Assembly: GCF_041916975.1 (NCBI RefSeq)
Contig: NZ_JAYRYK010000001.1
Coordinates: 2,232,001 to 2,296,000, forward strand
DNA: 64,000 nucleotides
Direction of reading: 5' to 3'
Source: Sphingosinicella sp041916975
GTDB lineage: Bacteria > Pseudomonadota > Alphaproteobacteria > Sphingomonadales > Sphingomonadaceae
Made by a program: the position numbers and the translations under genes. The number at the start of each line of letters is the position of its first letter. Within the stretch, counting starts at the first letter, position 1. Below, piece after piece: positions 28,763 through 36,709 of the stretch. Below the pieces are notes generated by a model. It saw only the letters and a list, made by a program, of their open reading frames with translations, made no database searches and was not told the DNA's origin.

Positions 28763-29449
28763 TCAATCGATGCGTTCGATCCGCCCGTCGAGCATGTGGA
28801 TGCGCCGGTGTGCCGAGGCGGCCACCTCGGGGTCGTGCGTCACGCAGATGATGGTGCGGCCTTCCTTCGCGGCAAGGTCGTGGAAGATTTCGATGACGCG
28901 CTTCGAATTGAGGCTGTCGAGGTTGCCGGTGGGCTCGTCGCCGAGGAGGAGTGCGGGGTCGTTCGCAAGCGCGCGGGCGATGGCAACGCGCTGCCGCTGG
29001 CCGCCGGACATCTTGTCGGGCGTCTTGTGCTCCTGTCGCTCAAGCCCCATCGCGCCGAGCAGCGCGCGACCCCGCGCGTCGATTTCAGCACCGCCGAGCC
29101 GCGCCAGCCGCCGCATCGGCAGCGTCACGTTTTCAAGCGCGGTGAACTCGGGCAGCAGGAAGTGGAACTGGAACACGAAGCCGAAGCGCGCCAGCCGCAG
29201 GTTCGCACGTGCGTTGCCATCGGTGCCCGTCGTATCCTCGCCGTCGAACAGCAGCCGGCCTTCTGTCGGCCGATCGAGCAGGCCGAGCAGGTAGAGCAGC
29301 GAAGACTTGCCGCACCCCGAAGGCCCGATCACCGCGACGAACTCGCCCCGGTTGATCTCGAACGACACGTCCCGGATCAGCGTGACCGGCGGCTCGACCG
29401 CGAGCACGCGTGTCAGCCCCTCGGCGCGGATCAGCGGCGCGCCCGTCAT
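28763..29449 (-). CDS. ABC transporter ATP-binding protein (MacB/LolD/DevA type)
   Basis: 228 residues from ATG 29449, whose ATGA overlaps the permease stop. Walker A GPSGCGKSS, Q-loop FVFQFHFLLPEFTALEN, signature MSGGQRQRVAIARAL, Walker B LLLGDEPTGNLDS and switch His in CVTHDPEV. With the two genes upstream it forms an adaptor-permease-ATPase set resembling DevBCA. Drives export or lipoprotein/lipid handling at the inner membrane; the substrate is unknown and no outer-membrane partner is adjacent. Confidence 0.92.
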   Translation of the reverse strand: MTGAPLIRAEGLTRVLAVEPPVTLIRDVSFEINRGEFVAVIGPSGCGKSSLLYLLGLLDRPTEGRLLFDGEDTTGTDGNARANLRLARFGFVFQFHFLLPEFTALENVTLPMRRLARLGGAEIDARGRALLGAMGLERQEHKTPDKMSGGQRQRVAIARALANDPALLLGDEPTGNLDSLNSKRVIEIFHDLAAKEGRTIICVTHDPEVAASAHRRIHMLDGRIERID

Positions 29450-30696
29450 ACCGCGCCCCGCAGGATATCGACCGGATCGACCTGCGCGGCCTTCCGTGCG
29501 GGCAGCCACGCGGCGATGATCGCGGAAAACAGGCTTGCCCCCGCCGAGATCGCATATTGGAAGAACGAGCGGTCGAGCGGCATCGTCTCGGTGGAGCCCT
29601 GGATGTTGAACTCGATGCTGCCGAGCACCTGCATCAGCGCGAAGCCAAGCCCCCAACCCGCGAGCACGCCGACGCACGCGAGCGTAAAGCCCTCCATCAC
29701 GAATACGGCCTGCAGATCGCCCGAGGAAAAGCCCATCGAGCGCATGATGGCGATGTCGCGGCGCTTGTCGGCCACGCTCGTGGAAACCACAGTGTAGATG
29801 CCGAACGAGGCGACGAGCAGGATCGCCGAGATCACCGTGTACATGATGACGTTGCGCGTCACGAGGAGGCTGAGGAAATCGGCGGAGCGCTCCTGCCAGC
29901 TTTCCGCCTTGTAGCCGTAGCGCGTTTCCAGCCGCTTCGCGATATCCTCGGCCGCATAGGGGTCGTCCAGCCTGATGCCGATGCGATTGATCACGAACGG
30001 CTGGCTCGTCAGCGATTGTGCCTCGCGCAGCAGCACATAACCAGAGGATCCGCCGAACTGGCCGCGGCCGCGTTCGAACAGGCCGACGATCTTCAGTGTT
30101 CGCGTCACCCCGCGTGCCGAGGTCGCGGCCATGATGTCACCCATGCGCACGCCGAGCCGGCTCGCCATCTCCTCGCCGATGATGACGCCGCCCTGTGTGG
30201 TTTCAAGGTTCCGGAGGCGGCCCTCCTTCAGATATTGCTCGACGTCGGAGACCTGCGCCTCGATGCCCGGCTCGATGCCGACGATGGCGAGCGCCTCCTC
30301 GCGGCCGCCGACGCGCAGCGTCACCGCGCCCGAGAGCGACGGTGACGCCACGGCGTCGGAGCGCGCCCCGATCGCGCGCATGATGCCCTGCCAGTCCTTG
30401 ATGCCGCGCACTTCGTTCCGCGTCTTGTAGTGCCGCACCTCGACGGCGGCATCCGGGAAGGCGCGCACGGCGGGCTGCGGCGTCGGGCTGCGGATCTCGT
30501 CGGAAATGATGATGTGCGGTGCCGCGTCGATCAGCGTTTCCACGAAGTCGTTCTGGCTACCGATCATCAGCGCCGAGACGGCGAGGAAGAAGCCGACGCC
30601 GATGCCGACGCCCGCGATGGCGACCATGGTTTGCCGCTTGCGCTTGGAGATGTGGCGGAGCGCGATCCCGAGCAGCAGGGAAAAGCGGCGCAGCAC
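29446..30696 (-). CDS. ABC transporter permease (FtsX/MacB fold)
   Basis: 416 residues: an N-terminal membrane helix (about 18-42), a large periplasmic MacB-PCD-like domain, and three C-terminal helices (about 285-405) with the FtsX pattern RRDIAIMRSMGFSSGDLQAVF. Starts 5 bp after the adaptor gene stop and overlaps the ATPase start. Moves or extrudes the substrate using ATPase energy, probably as a dimer. Confidence 0.9.
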   Translation of the reverse strand: MLRRFSLLLGIALRHISKRKRQTMVAIAGVGIGVGFFLAVSALMIGSQNDFVETLIDAAPHIIISDEIRSPTPQPAVRAFPDAAVEVRHYKTRNEVRGIKDWQGIMRAIGARSDAVASPSLSGAVTLRVGGREEALAIVGIEPGIEAQVSDVEQYLKEGRLRNLETTQGGVIIGEEMASRLGVRMGDIMAATSARGVTRTLKIVGLFERGRGQFGGSSGYVLLREAQSLTSQPFVINRIGIRLDDPYAAEDIAKRLETRYGYKAESWQERSADFLSLLVTRNVIMYTVISAILLVASFGIYTVVSTSVADKRRDIAIMRSMGFSSGDLQAVFVMEGFTLACVGVLAGWGLGFALMQVLGSIEFNIQGSTETMPLDRSFFQYAISAGASLFSAIIAAWLPARKAAQVDPVDILRGAV

Positions 30697-30701
30697 CGGA
30701 C

Positions 30702-31727
30702 TCAGCGTGGCCCGGCGGTCTTCTTGGCGGCGCTCGCCTGGCTGCTCACGCGCGCGCCGTCATCGAGCCCTTCCGGTGGGTTCACGAGAATGGCGTCCCC
30801 GGCGGCGAGGCCTTCCGTCACTTCGGTCCGGTCGGTGCCGACGATGCCGGTCTTCACCGGTGTGCGCTTCGCGCGTCCATCGCTCACGCGCCAGACGTGG
30901 CCGTCCTCGACCGCGCCGTCGGGCACAAGAAGCGCGCCCTCTTTCTCGCGGGTGACGATGTTGACCTCCAGCGTCATCCCCACGGGCAGCGGATCGTTCG
31001 AAAGCGGCTCCAGCCGCACGCGGAACGAACGCTGATCGGGGTCGCCGCCAGGCGTGATCTCGCGCACACGCGCCGGGAAGATGCGCCCCGCATAGGCATC
31101 GCTCGACATCAGTGTCTGCTGGCCGACGCGGACACGCGGAATGTCGCGCTCGTCGACCGTAGCTGTGATCTTGATGCGCGCCGGGTCGCCGATCACGAAC
31201 AGTGTGCGGCTCGGGCTCGCAAGGTCGCCCGGCTCGACATCGCGGCGCAGCACGACGCCGTTCACGCCCGCGCGCAGCGCGTAGTTTTCCAGCCGCTCGC
31301 GCGCAGCCGTCTCGGCGGCGCGCGCGGCGTCGCGGTTCGCGATCACATTGTCGCGCGCGGCCTTCGAGGCGAAGCCGCGTTCGACGAGCACGAGCGTCCG
31401 CCGCGCTTCGGCTTCCGCACCCCGCGTCACTGCGGCCAGCCGGGCGATCTCGGCATTCAGATCGGCGATGTCGAGCGTGGCGAGCAGCGTGCCGCGCGTC
31501 ACGCGGTCGCCTTCCTTCACGCGGATGTCGACGACGGGGGCGGTGACGCGCGCAGCGATCTCGACGGGCTCCTCGACCTCGACGAAGCCGGTCGCGTAAA
31601 CGACCTCCACGGCCTTGCCGCGCGTGACCTCGCCGGTTTCCACCGGCGTGGGCCGCAAGGTGCGATAGGCGAAGGCGGCAGCGACGAGCGCCACCAGAAG
31701 CCCGAGAAAGATCCAGCGCGCGCGCAT
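30702..31727 (-). CDS. HlyD/RND-type periplasmic adaptor subunit
   Basis: 341 residues with one N-terminal membrane anchor (WIFLGLLVALVAAAFAY), a barrel-sandwich domain (VDIRVKEGDRVTRGTLLATL), a coiled-coil hairpin (about 85-150) and a C-terminal beta-barrel region. First gene of the exporter operon; ATG 31727. An alphaproteobacterial-type palindromic repeat lies just upstream, between it and the CoA-transferase gene. Confidence 0.9.
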   Translation of the reverse strand: MRARWIFLGLLVALVAAAFAYRTLRPTPVETGEVTRGKAVEVVYATGFVEVEEPVEIAARVTAPVVDIRVKEGDRVTRGTLLATLDIADLNAEIARLAAVTRGAEAEARRTLVLVERGFASKAARDNVIANRDAARAAETAARERLENYALRAGVNGVVLRRDVEPGDLASPSRTLFVIGDPARIKITATVDERDIPRVRVGQQTLMSSDAYAGRIFPARVREITPGGDPDQRSFRVRLEPLSNDPLPVGMTLEVNIVTREKEGALLVPDGAVEDGHVWRVSDGRAKRTPVKTGIVGTDRTEVTEGLAAGDAILVNPPEGLDDGARVSSQASAAKKTAGPR

Positions 31728-31790
31728 GTGGGATTGCTAGGCCGAAAGCCTTTGCATCGCAACGACCTGGATCAAAATGCCGCTGGTCTC

Positions 31791-31870
31791 AGAGCATCGT
31801 GCGCAAAAGTGGGAACCGATTTTGCGCGATTAACGATGCGCCAACAAAGAGCGGAGCGCGTAGCGCTCTA
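31791..31870. repeat. Intergenic palindromic repeat element
   Basis: Nested inverted repeats: outer GCATCGT (31794-31800) with ACGATGC (31833-31839); inner GCGCAAAA (31801-31808) with TTTTGCGC (31820-31827), enclosing GTGGGAACCGA; then a second hairpin AGAGCG (31848-31853) with CGCTCT (31864-31869). The order and the core GTGGGAACCG recall a repeat I know from many alphaproteobacterial intergenic regions. It is about 80 bp long and the last hairpin includes the scoB stop codon. It may stabilise mRNA ends or terminate transcripts between the two minus-strand units. One copy was seen in the window. Confidence 0.7.
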
Positions 31871-32509
31871 AAGCGCGACCTCGTAGTGCGCTTCGGTCTT
31901 CGCCGCGACCTCTTCCAGCGTCACGTCGGGCGCGAGTTCGATCAGGCGGAACGGCTGGCCCTTCGCCGAGCGTTCGAACACGCCAAGGTCGGAGATCACG
32001 ACATCGACGACGCCCTGACCCGTCAGCGGCAGCGTGCAGGCCTTCAGGAACTTCGATTCGCCCGCCTTGTTGGTGTGGTCCATCAGCACGATGATACGCT
32101 TCACGCCCGCGACGAGGTCCATCGCGCCGCCCATGCCCTTCACCATCTTGCCGGGGATCATCCAGTTGGCGAGATCGCCGTTCTCGGCGACTTCCATCGC
32201 GCCGAGGATCGAAAGGTCGATGTGGCCGCCGCGGATCATGCCGAAGCTGTCGGCGGAGCTGAAATAGCTCGTGCGGCGCAGTTCGGTGATCGTCTGCTTG
32301 CCCGCGTTGATGAGATCGGGGTCGACTTCGTCCTCGGTGGGGAACGGCCCGATGCCGAGCATTCCGTTCTCACTCTGCAGCGTGATGTCGATGCCCGGCT
32401 CCACGTGGTTCGCGACCAGCGTCGGGATGCCGATGCCGAGGTTCACGTAGAAGCCGTCCTTCAGCTCCTTCGCTGCGCGTGCTGCCATGCCGTCACGGTT
32501 CCAGGCCAT
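31868..32509 (-). CDS. scoB: 3-oxoacid CoA-transferase subunit B
   Basis: 213 residues from ATG 32509, which shares one base with the phosphatase stop (TGATG). Family motifs: NLGIGIPTLVANHV, the catalytic-type SENGMLGIGPFP (the Glu that forms the CoA thioester), and GGHIDLSILGAMEV. Forms a heterotetramer with subunit A; transfers CoA from succinyl-CoA to acetoacetate or a related 3-oxoacid. The C-terminal codons overlap a palindromic repeat. A 3-oxoadipate role cannot be excluded from sequence. Confidence 0.93.
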   Translation of the reverse strand: MAWNRDGMAARAAKELKDGFYVNLGIGIPTLVANHVEPGIDITLQSENGMLGIGPFPTEDEVDPDLINAGKQTITELRRTSYFSSADSFGMIRGGHIDLSILGAMEVAENGDLANWMIPGKMVKGMGGAMDLVAGVKRIIVLMDHTNKAGESKFLKACTLPLTGQGVVDVVISDLGVFERSAKGQPFRLIELAPDVTLEEVAAKTEAHYEVAL

Positions 32510-33357
32510 CAGTCGTTTCCTTTGTACGTCCAGCGTTTGTCGGGCGCGACGACCTCGTCGCGGTTCATCGGCGGGTTGTTCCAGCCGCCGTAAAGGGGAT
32601 TCGGGAGCACGAACCAGTCGGCGCCCCAGTGCGCGCCATAGCGCGCGGCTGCGAGTCCGCGCCGCTCCGCCATCGGGCGCTTGCCGACGGGGCCGTTGTC
32701 GATGCCGTCTGTAAAGTCGCCGTTCTGGTCGCCGACGAGCGCGAGCACGCAAAAGTGCTTCGCGATCTCGGCGCGGCGGGCGTCTTTTCCTGATTTGCCG
32801 TCGACATCGCCCTTCAGGAACAGCGTCTCGGCGTGCACGGCCGGGCCGAGGCCCGTGTGCGCCAGCGCGGCTTCGGTGTGCTTGGCGTTCTCGGCGCTGC
32901 GATTGGTGTTGAACACCGGCGTCACGCCCATCGCTCGGAGCGCATCGAGCGCCGTCTTCGCGCCGGGAATCGCAACCGTCTGCGCGGCGCCTTCGCGCTC
33001 CCACGCGGCCCAGCTCGCCTCGTCGAACGGCGCGTCACTGCGCGCTTCATAATAAGCGTGGCCGATATTCCAGATCAGCGTCTCGTCCACGTCGAACACC
33101 GCGGCGGGGCGCTGCGCCGTCTCCGCCGTGCAGGGCAGCGGCGTTCCGTCGGCTGCAAGAATTGCGGAAGGCGTGCCTGCGGTCACGGGCAGTCGTGCTT
33201 TCACGGATTGCACCAGCGCGCGGTACGTCTGCGTAGTGATCGCGCCCGCTTCCGCAGAGCCCAACGTCCACGCGAGCGGCTGCGTCGTGCGCGGCACGCC
33301 CGTTGCCGCGCAACCCTGCAGCGCTGCCATCAGGCAGACCGCTGCGATACGGTTCAC
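32509..33357 (-). CDS. Lipoprotein HAD acid phosphatase (class B/C, e(P4)-like)
   Basis: 282 residues from GTG 33357, which gives a proper lipoprotein signal (VNRIAAVCLMAALQGC, lipobox LQGC). HAD motifs: FDVDETLIWN (nucleophile Asp and general acid Asp), NTNRS (motif II), Lys in LFLKGD, and the metal-binding acidic GDQNGDFTD. Should be an outer- or inner-membrane-anchored periplasmic phosphomonoesterase. Oddly placed between the two subunit genes of a CoA-transferase: 10 bp after scoA and overlapping scoB. The longer upstream frame is Ser/Arg-rich and not credible. Confidence 0.88.
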   Translation of the reverse strand: MNRIAAVCLMAALQGCAATGVPRTTQPLAWTLGSAEAGAITTQTYRALVQSVKARLPVTAGTPSAILAADGTPLPCTAETAQRPAAVFDVDETLIWNIGHAYYEARSDAPFDEASWAAWEREGAAQTVAIPGAKTALDALRAMGVTPVFNTNRSAENAKHTEAALAHTGLGPAVHAETLFLKGDVDGKSGKDARRAEIAKHFCVLALVGDQNGDFTDGIDNGPVGKRPMAERRGLAAARYGAHWGADWFVLPNPLYGGWNNPPMNRDEVVAPDKRWTYKGND

Positions 33358-33367
33358 GCCGCCTGCC

Positions 33368-34072
33368 TCACGCTGCCTGCCTTGTGGTGCGCTGCTCGAT
33401 GCGCTTCTCGTAGTTCTTGCCGACGAACAGCCGCTGCACGAAGATGCCCGGCGTGTGGATGTGATCGGGGTCGATCTCACCGGGGCCGACAAGCTCTTCC
33501 ACCTCGGCCACCGTCACCTTGCCCGCGGTCGCCATCATCGGGTTGAAATTGCGCGCGGTCTTGCGGAACACGAGGTTGCCGTAAGGGTCCGCTTTCCACG
33601 CCTTCACGATGGAAACGTCCGCCACGAGGCCGGTTTCGAGGATGTACGTCTCGCCGCCGAACTCCTTGTGCTCCTTGCCCTCGGCAACGAGCGTGCCGAC
33701 GCCGGTCTTGGTATAGAAGCCCGGGATACCCGCGCCGCCCGCGCGGATGCGCTCGGCGAGCGTGCCCTGCGGGTTGAATTCAAGCTGAAGCTCGCCCGAC
33801 AGGTACTGGCGCTCGAACTCCTTGTTCTCGCCCACGTACGACGAGATCATCTTGGCGACCTGGTGGGTTTTCAGCAGCAGGCCGAGCCCGAAATCGTCGA
33901 CGCCCGCGTTGTTGGAGATGAACGTCAGGCCCGTCGTGCCCGAATCGCGGAGCGCCGTGATCAGGTTTTCCGGAATGCCGCAGAGGCCGAAGCCGCCGGA
34001 CATCACCGTCATGCCGTCGAAAAGCAGGCCATCAAGGGCGCTCACCGCGTCGTCGTAAAGCTTGTTCGCCAA
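33368..34072 (-). CDS. scoA: 3-oxoacid CoA-transferase subunit A
   Basis: 234 residues. The start is TTG at 34072 (LANKLYDDAV), with GGGAGG seven bases upstream; there is no ATG in place. Motifs: FDGMTVMSGGFGLCGIPENL, ISNNAGVDDFGLG, and GAGIPGFYTKTGVGT. Pairs with subunit B two genes downstream. First gene of the scoA-phosphatase-scoB operon; a long-range inverted repeat lies in the divergent spacer upstream. Confidence 0.93.
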   Translation of the reverse strand: MANKLYDDAVSALDGLLFDGMTVMSGGFGLCGIPENLITALRDSGTTGLTFISNNAGVDDFGLGLLLKTHQVAKMISSYVGENKEFERQYLSGELQLEFNPQGTLAERIRAGGAGIPGFYTKTGVGTLVAEGKEHKEFGGETYILETGLVADVSIVKAWKADPYGNLVFRKTARNFNPMMATAGKVTVAEVEELVGPGEIDPDHIHTPGIFVQRLFVGKNYEKRIEQRTTRQAA

Positions 34073-34092
34073 GGGGAACCTCCCGCGCTGCA

Positions 34093-34163
34093 GCAAAGAA
34101 TGTCGCCCTGCTAGCGCACGCGCTGCGCTTAGGAAAGAGTAGGTTTTCTGTAAAATTCTTTGC
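34093..34163. promoter_or_regulatory. Distant 9-bp inverted half-sites in scoA promoter region
   Basis: GCAAAGAAT (34093-34101) and ATTCTTTGC (34155-34163) are perfect inverted copies 53 bp apart, inside the 105-bp spacer between divergent scoA and the histidine phosphatase gene. The right copy sits 15 bp before the phosphatase ATG and the left one 21 bp before the scoA TTG. The symmetry fits one regulator controlling both promoters, but chance is possible. Confidence 0.35.
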
Positions 34164-34177
34164 ATAAGCGCGGCGCC

Positions 34178-34828
34178 ATGACACTGACGACACCCACGCT
34201 CTATCTCGCCCGCCACGCCGAAACCGTGTTCAACGCCGCCGCCCGGATGCAGGGGCACATGGGCCACACGCCGCTCACCCGCAACGGCATCCGGCAGGCC
34301 GACGACATGGGCCGCGCCCTGCGCGCGGCGCTCGGCCCGAAGCCCGATATCGATCTCTGGGCTTCGCGCTCCGGCCGCACGATGCAGACCGCGGCGATCA
34401 TCGCCGAGCATCTGGAACGCGATTTCTTCGATATCCGCGCCGACGACCGGCTGCTCGAGATCGATGTCGGCGACTGGGAAGGCCGCCTCTATCACGATAT
34501 CGTCGCCGAATCCGGCCCGGTCATGTGTCCGGATCGCCGTATTTTCCTGCGCCAGCCCCCGAACGGCGAATGGTATCCGGATATCGCCCGCCGGCTTCAA
34601 AACTGGCTCGCGGGCCTCGATCCGGCACGTCCCGCGCTCGTCATCAGCCACGGCATCACCGCCCGCGTGCTGCGCGGCGCGCTCGTTGGCGGCACCCCGT
34701 TCGAGCCCGGCTGCGTACCGCTGGCGAAGGATGCGCCGCAGGGCACGGTGTTCCGCATCGAAGGCGGCCGTGAAGAGCCGATCCACGTCGGCCACGGCAG
34801 CGTGGATGGCAAAGCGAAGGGCTTCTAG
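34178..34828 (+). CDS. Histidine phosphatase family protein
   Basis: 216 residues from ATG 34178 (a TTG at 34160 would add six). Phosphoglycerate-mutase fold: LARHAETVFN (the usual RHGE motif with Ala for Gly), EIDVGDWEGRLYHDI, and second catalytic His in VISHGITARVLRG. Likely a small-molecule phosphatase. Lies 33 bp before rlmN and may share its transcript. Confidence 0.9.
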   Translation: MTLTTPTLYLARHAETVFNAAARMQGHMGHTPLTRNGIRQADDMGRALRAALGPKPDIDLWASRSGRTMQTAAIIAEHLERDFFDIRADDRLLEIDVGDWEGRLYHDIVAESGPVMCPDRRIFLRQPPNGEWYPDIARRLQNWLAGLDPARPALVISHGITARVLRGALVGGTPFEPGCVPLAKDAPQGTVFRIEGGREEPIHVGHGSVDGKAKGF

Positions 34829-34861
34829 TCAAAACGGCGCAAAAGCCTTACAGGACGCGCC

Positions 34862-36076
34862 ATGCCCACTGCAGCCATGACGATTCCCGGCGGGACCGAT
34901 CCCGTCCCCGTGCCCCGCGCGCCGACCGCGCGTGAAGACGGCCGCATCGACCTCGTCGGCCTGAACAAGGCGGAGATGGCGGCGGCGCTGGTCGCGGCGG
35001 GCGTGCCGGAAAAACAGGCGAAGCTGCGCGCCAAGCAGGTCTGGCACTGGATCTACCACCGCGGTCTCACCGATTTCGCGGGCATGACCGACATCGCGAA
35101 GGAGACGCGCGCGCTGCTCGCCGAACGGTTCGTCGTCGGCCGCCCCGAAGTGACGCTCCAGCAGGTTTCGACCGACGGCACGCGCAAGTGGCTGCTAAAA
35201 ACCGACGACGGCAACGAATACGAGATGGTGTTCATCCCGGACGCGGACCGGGGCACGCTCTGCGTCTCCAGCCAGGTCGGCTGCACGCTCAACTGCCGCT
35301 TCTGCCACACCGGCACGATGAAGCTTGTCCGCAACCTCACGGCGGGTGAGATCGTCGGGCAGGTGATGCTGGCGCGCGACACGCTCGGCGAATGGCCGCA
35401 GCCGGGCGAGGACCTGACCGGCGAGGCGCGGATGCTTTCCAACATCGTGATGATGGGAATGGGCGAGCCGCTCTATAATTTCGACAATGTTTCCAAGGGT
35501 CTCGGCATCGTCATGGACGAGACGGGCCTCGCGCTCAGCCGCCGCCGCATCACGCTCTCGACAAGCGGCGTCGTGCCGATGATGGCGCGCGCGGGCGAAG
35601 AGATCGGCGTCAACCTCGCCGTCTCGCTCCATGCCGTGACGAAGGACGTGCGCGATGAGATCGTGCCGATCAATCGCAAATACGGCATCGAAGAGCTCTT
35701 GAAGGCCTGCGCCGACTATCCGGGCGCCAACAACGCGCGCCGCATTACGTTCGAATACGTGATGCTCAAGGACAAGAACGATTCGGATGAGGACGCACGC
35801 GAGCTCGTCCGCCTGATCCGCAAGTACAAGCTCCCCGCGAAGGTGAACCTCATCCCGTTCAACCCGTGGCCGGGCGTGGCCTACGAATGCAGCGACGACG
35901 ACCGCATCGCGCGCTTTTCGGACATTATCTTCAAGGCGGGCATCTCGGCGCCGGTTCGCACCCCGCGCGGGCGCGACATCATGGCCGCGTGCGGCCAGCT
36001 GAAAAGCGAGAGCGAGCGGCTATCACGCGCAGAGCTTGATCGGATCGCAGCGGAAAAGCAGGCCGCGCTGGCCTGA
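34862..36076 (+). CDS. rlmN: Dual-specificity rRNA/tRNA adenine-C2 methyltransferase RlmN
   Basis: Radical SAM enzyme that methylates A2503 of 23S rRNA and A37 of some tRNAs. 404 residues. The 4Fe-4S cysteines are C141, C145 and C148 in CTLNCRFCHTG; GMGEPLYNFDNV and STSGVVPMM are typical, and the mechanistic Cys is in DIMAACGQL near the C-terminus. Starts at ATG 34862; a second ATG at 34880 is possible. Convergent with rlpA. Confidence 0.97.
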   Translation: MPTAAMTIPGGTDPVPVPRAPTAREDGRIDLVGLNKAEMAAALVAAGVPEKQAKLRAKQVWHWIYHRGLTDFAGMTDIAKETRALLAERFVVGRPEVTLQQVSTDGTRKWLLKTDDGNEYEMVFIPDADRGTLCVSSQVGCTLNCRFCHTGTMKLVRNLTAGEIVGQVMLARDTLGEWPQPGEDLTGEARMLSNIVMMGMGEPLYNFDNVSKGLGIVMDETGLALSRRRITLSTSGVVPMMARAGEEIGVNLAVSLHAVTKDVRDEIVPINRKYGIEELLKACADYPGANNARRITFEYVMLKDKNDSDEDARELVRLIRKYKLPAKVNLIPFNPWPGVAYECSDDDRIARFSDIIFKAGISAPVRTPRGRDIMAACGQLKSESERLSRAELDRIAAEKQAALA

Positions 36077-36100
36077 CAGGGCCAACGGCAAGCAATAAAA

Positions 36101-36616
36101 TCAAGCGGTGGGAAGCAGTTCCAGCGTCACGTCGGTAAGCCCGGCGTTGATCATGCCGAGCTCGCGGGCCGCGGCCTTCGAAACGTCGATCACGCGGTTG
36201 CTGCCGCCGAAGGGGCCGCGATCGTTGACGCGTACGGTCACGCTGCGGCCGGTCTTCTCGCAGGTTACCTTCACCCGGCTGCCCATCGGCAGGGTGCGGT
36301 GCGCCGCGGTCATCTCGTCCTGGTCGAAGATTTCGCCGTTCGCCGTGCGGCGGCCGTCAAACTTGTCGGCATAGTAGCTGGCGCGGCCGGTCCCGATCAG
36401 CTGCAGCTCCGCTTCGCTCGCGAACACGGCGTCTTCGGCATCGACCGTAGCGGAAAGCTCGTCGGCAAGCGATGAAGCCGGCGTTGAGGCGTCGGCGAAG
36501 GCGCAAAGCGCAAGCGCCGTGGCTGCCGCAGCCGTTGCGCGGATCCAGCGTCCGCGAATCTGAAAGAGATTGGCCCCAATCACGATTTTGTCACTGACGA
36601 CTTCGCTTCGCCGCAT
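36101..36616 (-). CDS. rlpA: RlpA-like septal ring lytic transglycosylase
   Basis: 171 residues from ATG 36616; an in-frame TTG at 36643 would add nine. A long basic lead precedes a hydrophobic signal segment (WIRATAAAATALALCAFADA). The C-terminal double-psi barrel matches RlpA: GTGRASYYADKFDGRRTANG, HRTLPMGSRVKVT, VRVNDRGPFGGSNRVIDVSK and AARELGM. There is no SPOR domain, so it is a short family member, and no lipobox is evident. Acts on denuded glycans in the periplasm, judged by family. Confidence 0.88.
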   Translation of the reverse strand: MRRSEVVSDKIVIGANLFQIRGRWIRATAAAATALALCAFADASTPASSLADELSATVDAEDAVFASEAELQLIGTGRASYYADKFDGRRTANGEIFDQDEMTAAHRTLPMGSRVKVTCEKTGRSVTVRVNDRGPFGGSNRVIDVSKAAARELGMINAGLTDVTLELLPTA

Positions 36617-36709
36617 CCACTCGCCTGCGATGAAGCGTTTCAAACTCGCGTTCCGGCGAGAGGGTTAACGGGGATTTGCATGGCTCAAGTTCTTGATTAG
36701 GGTCACACC

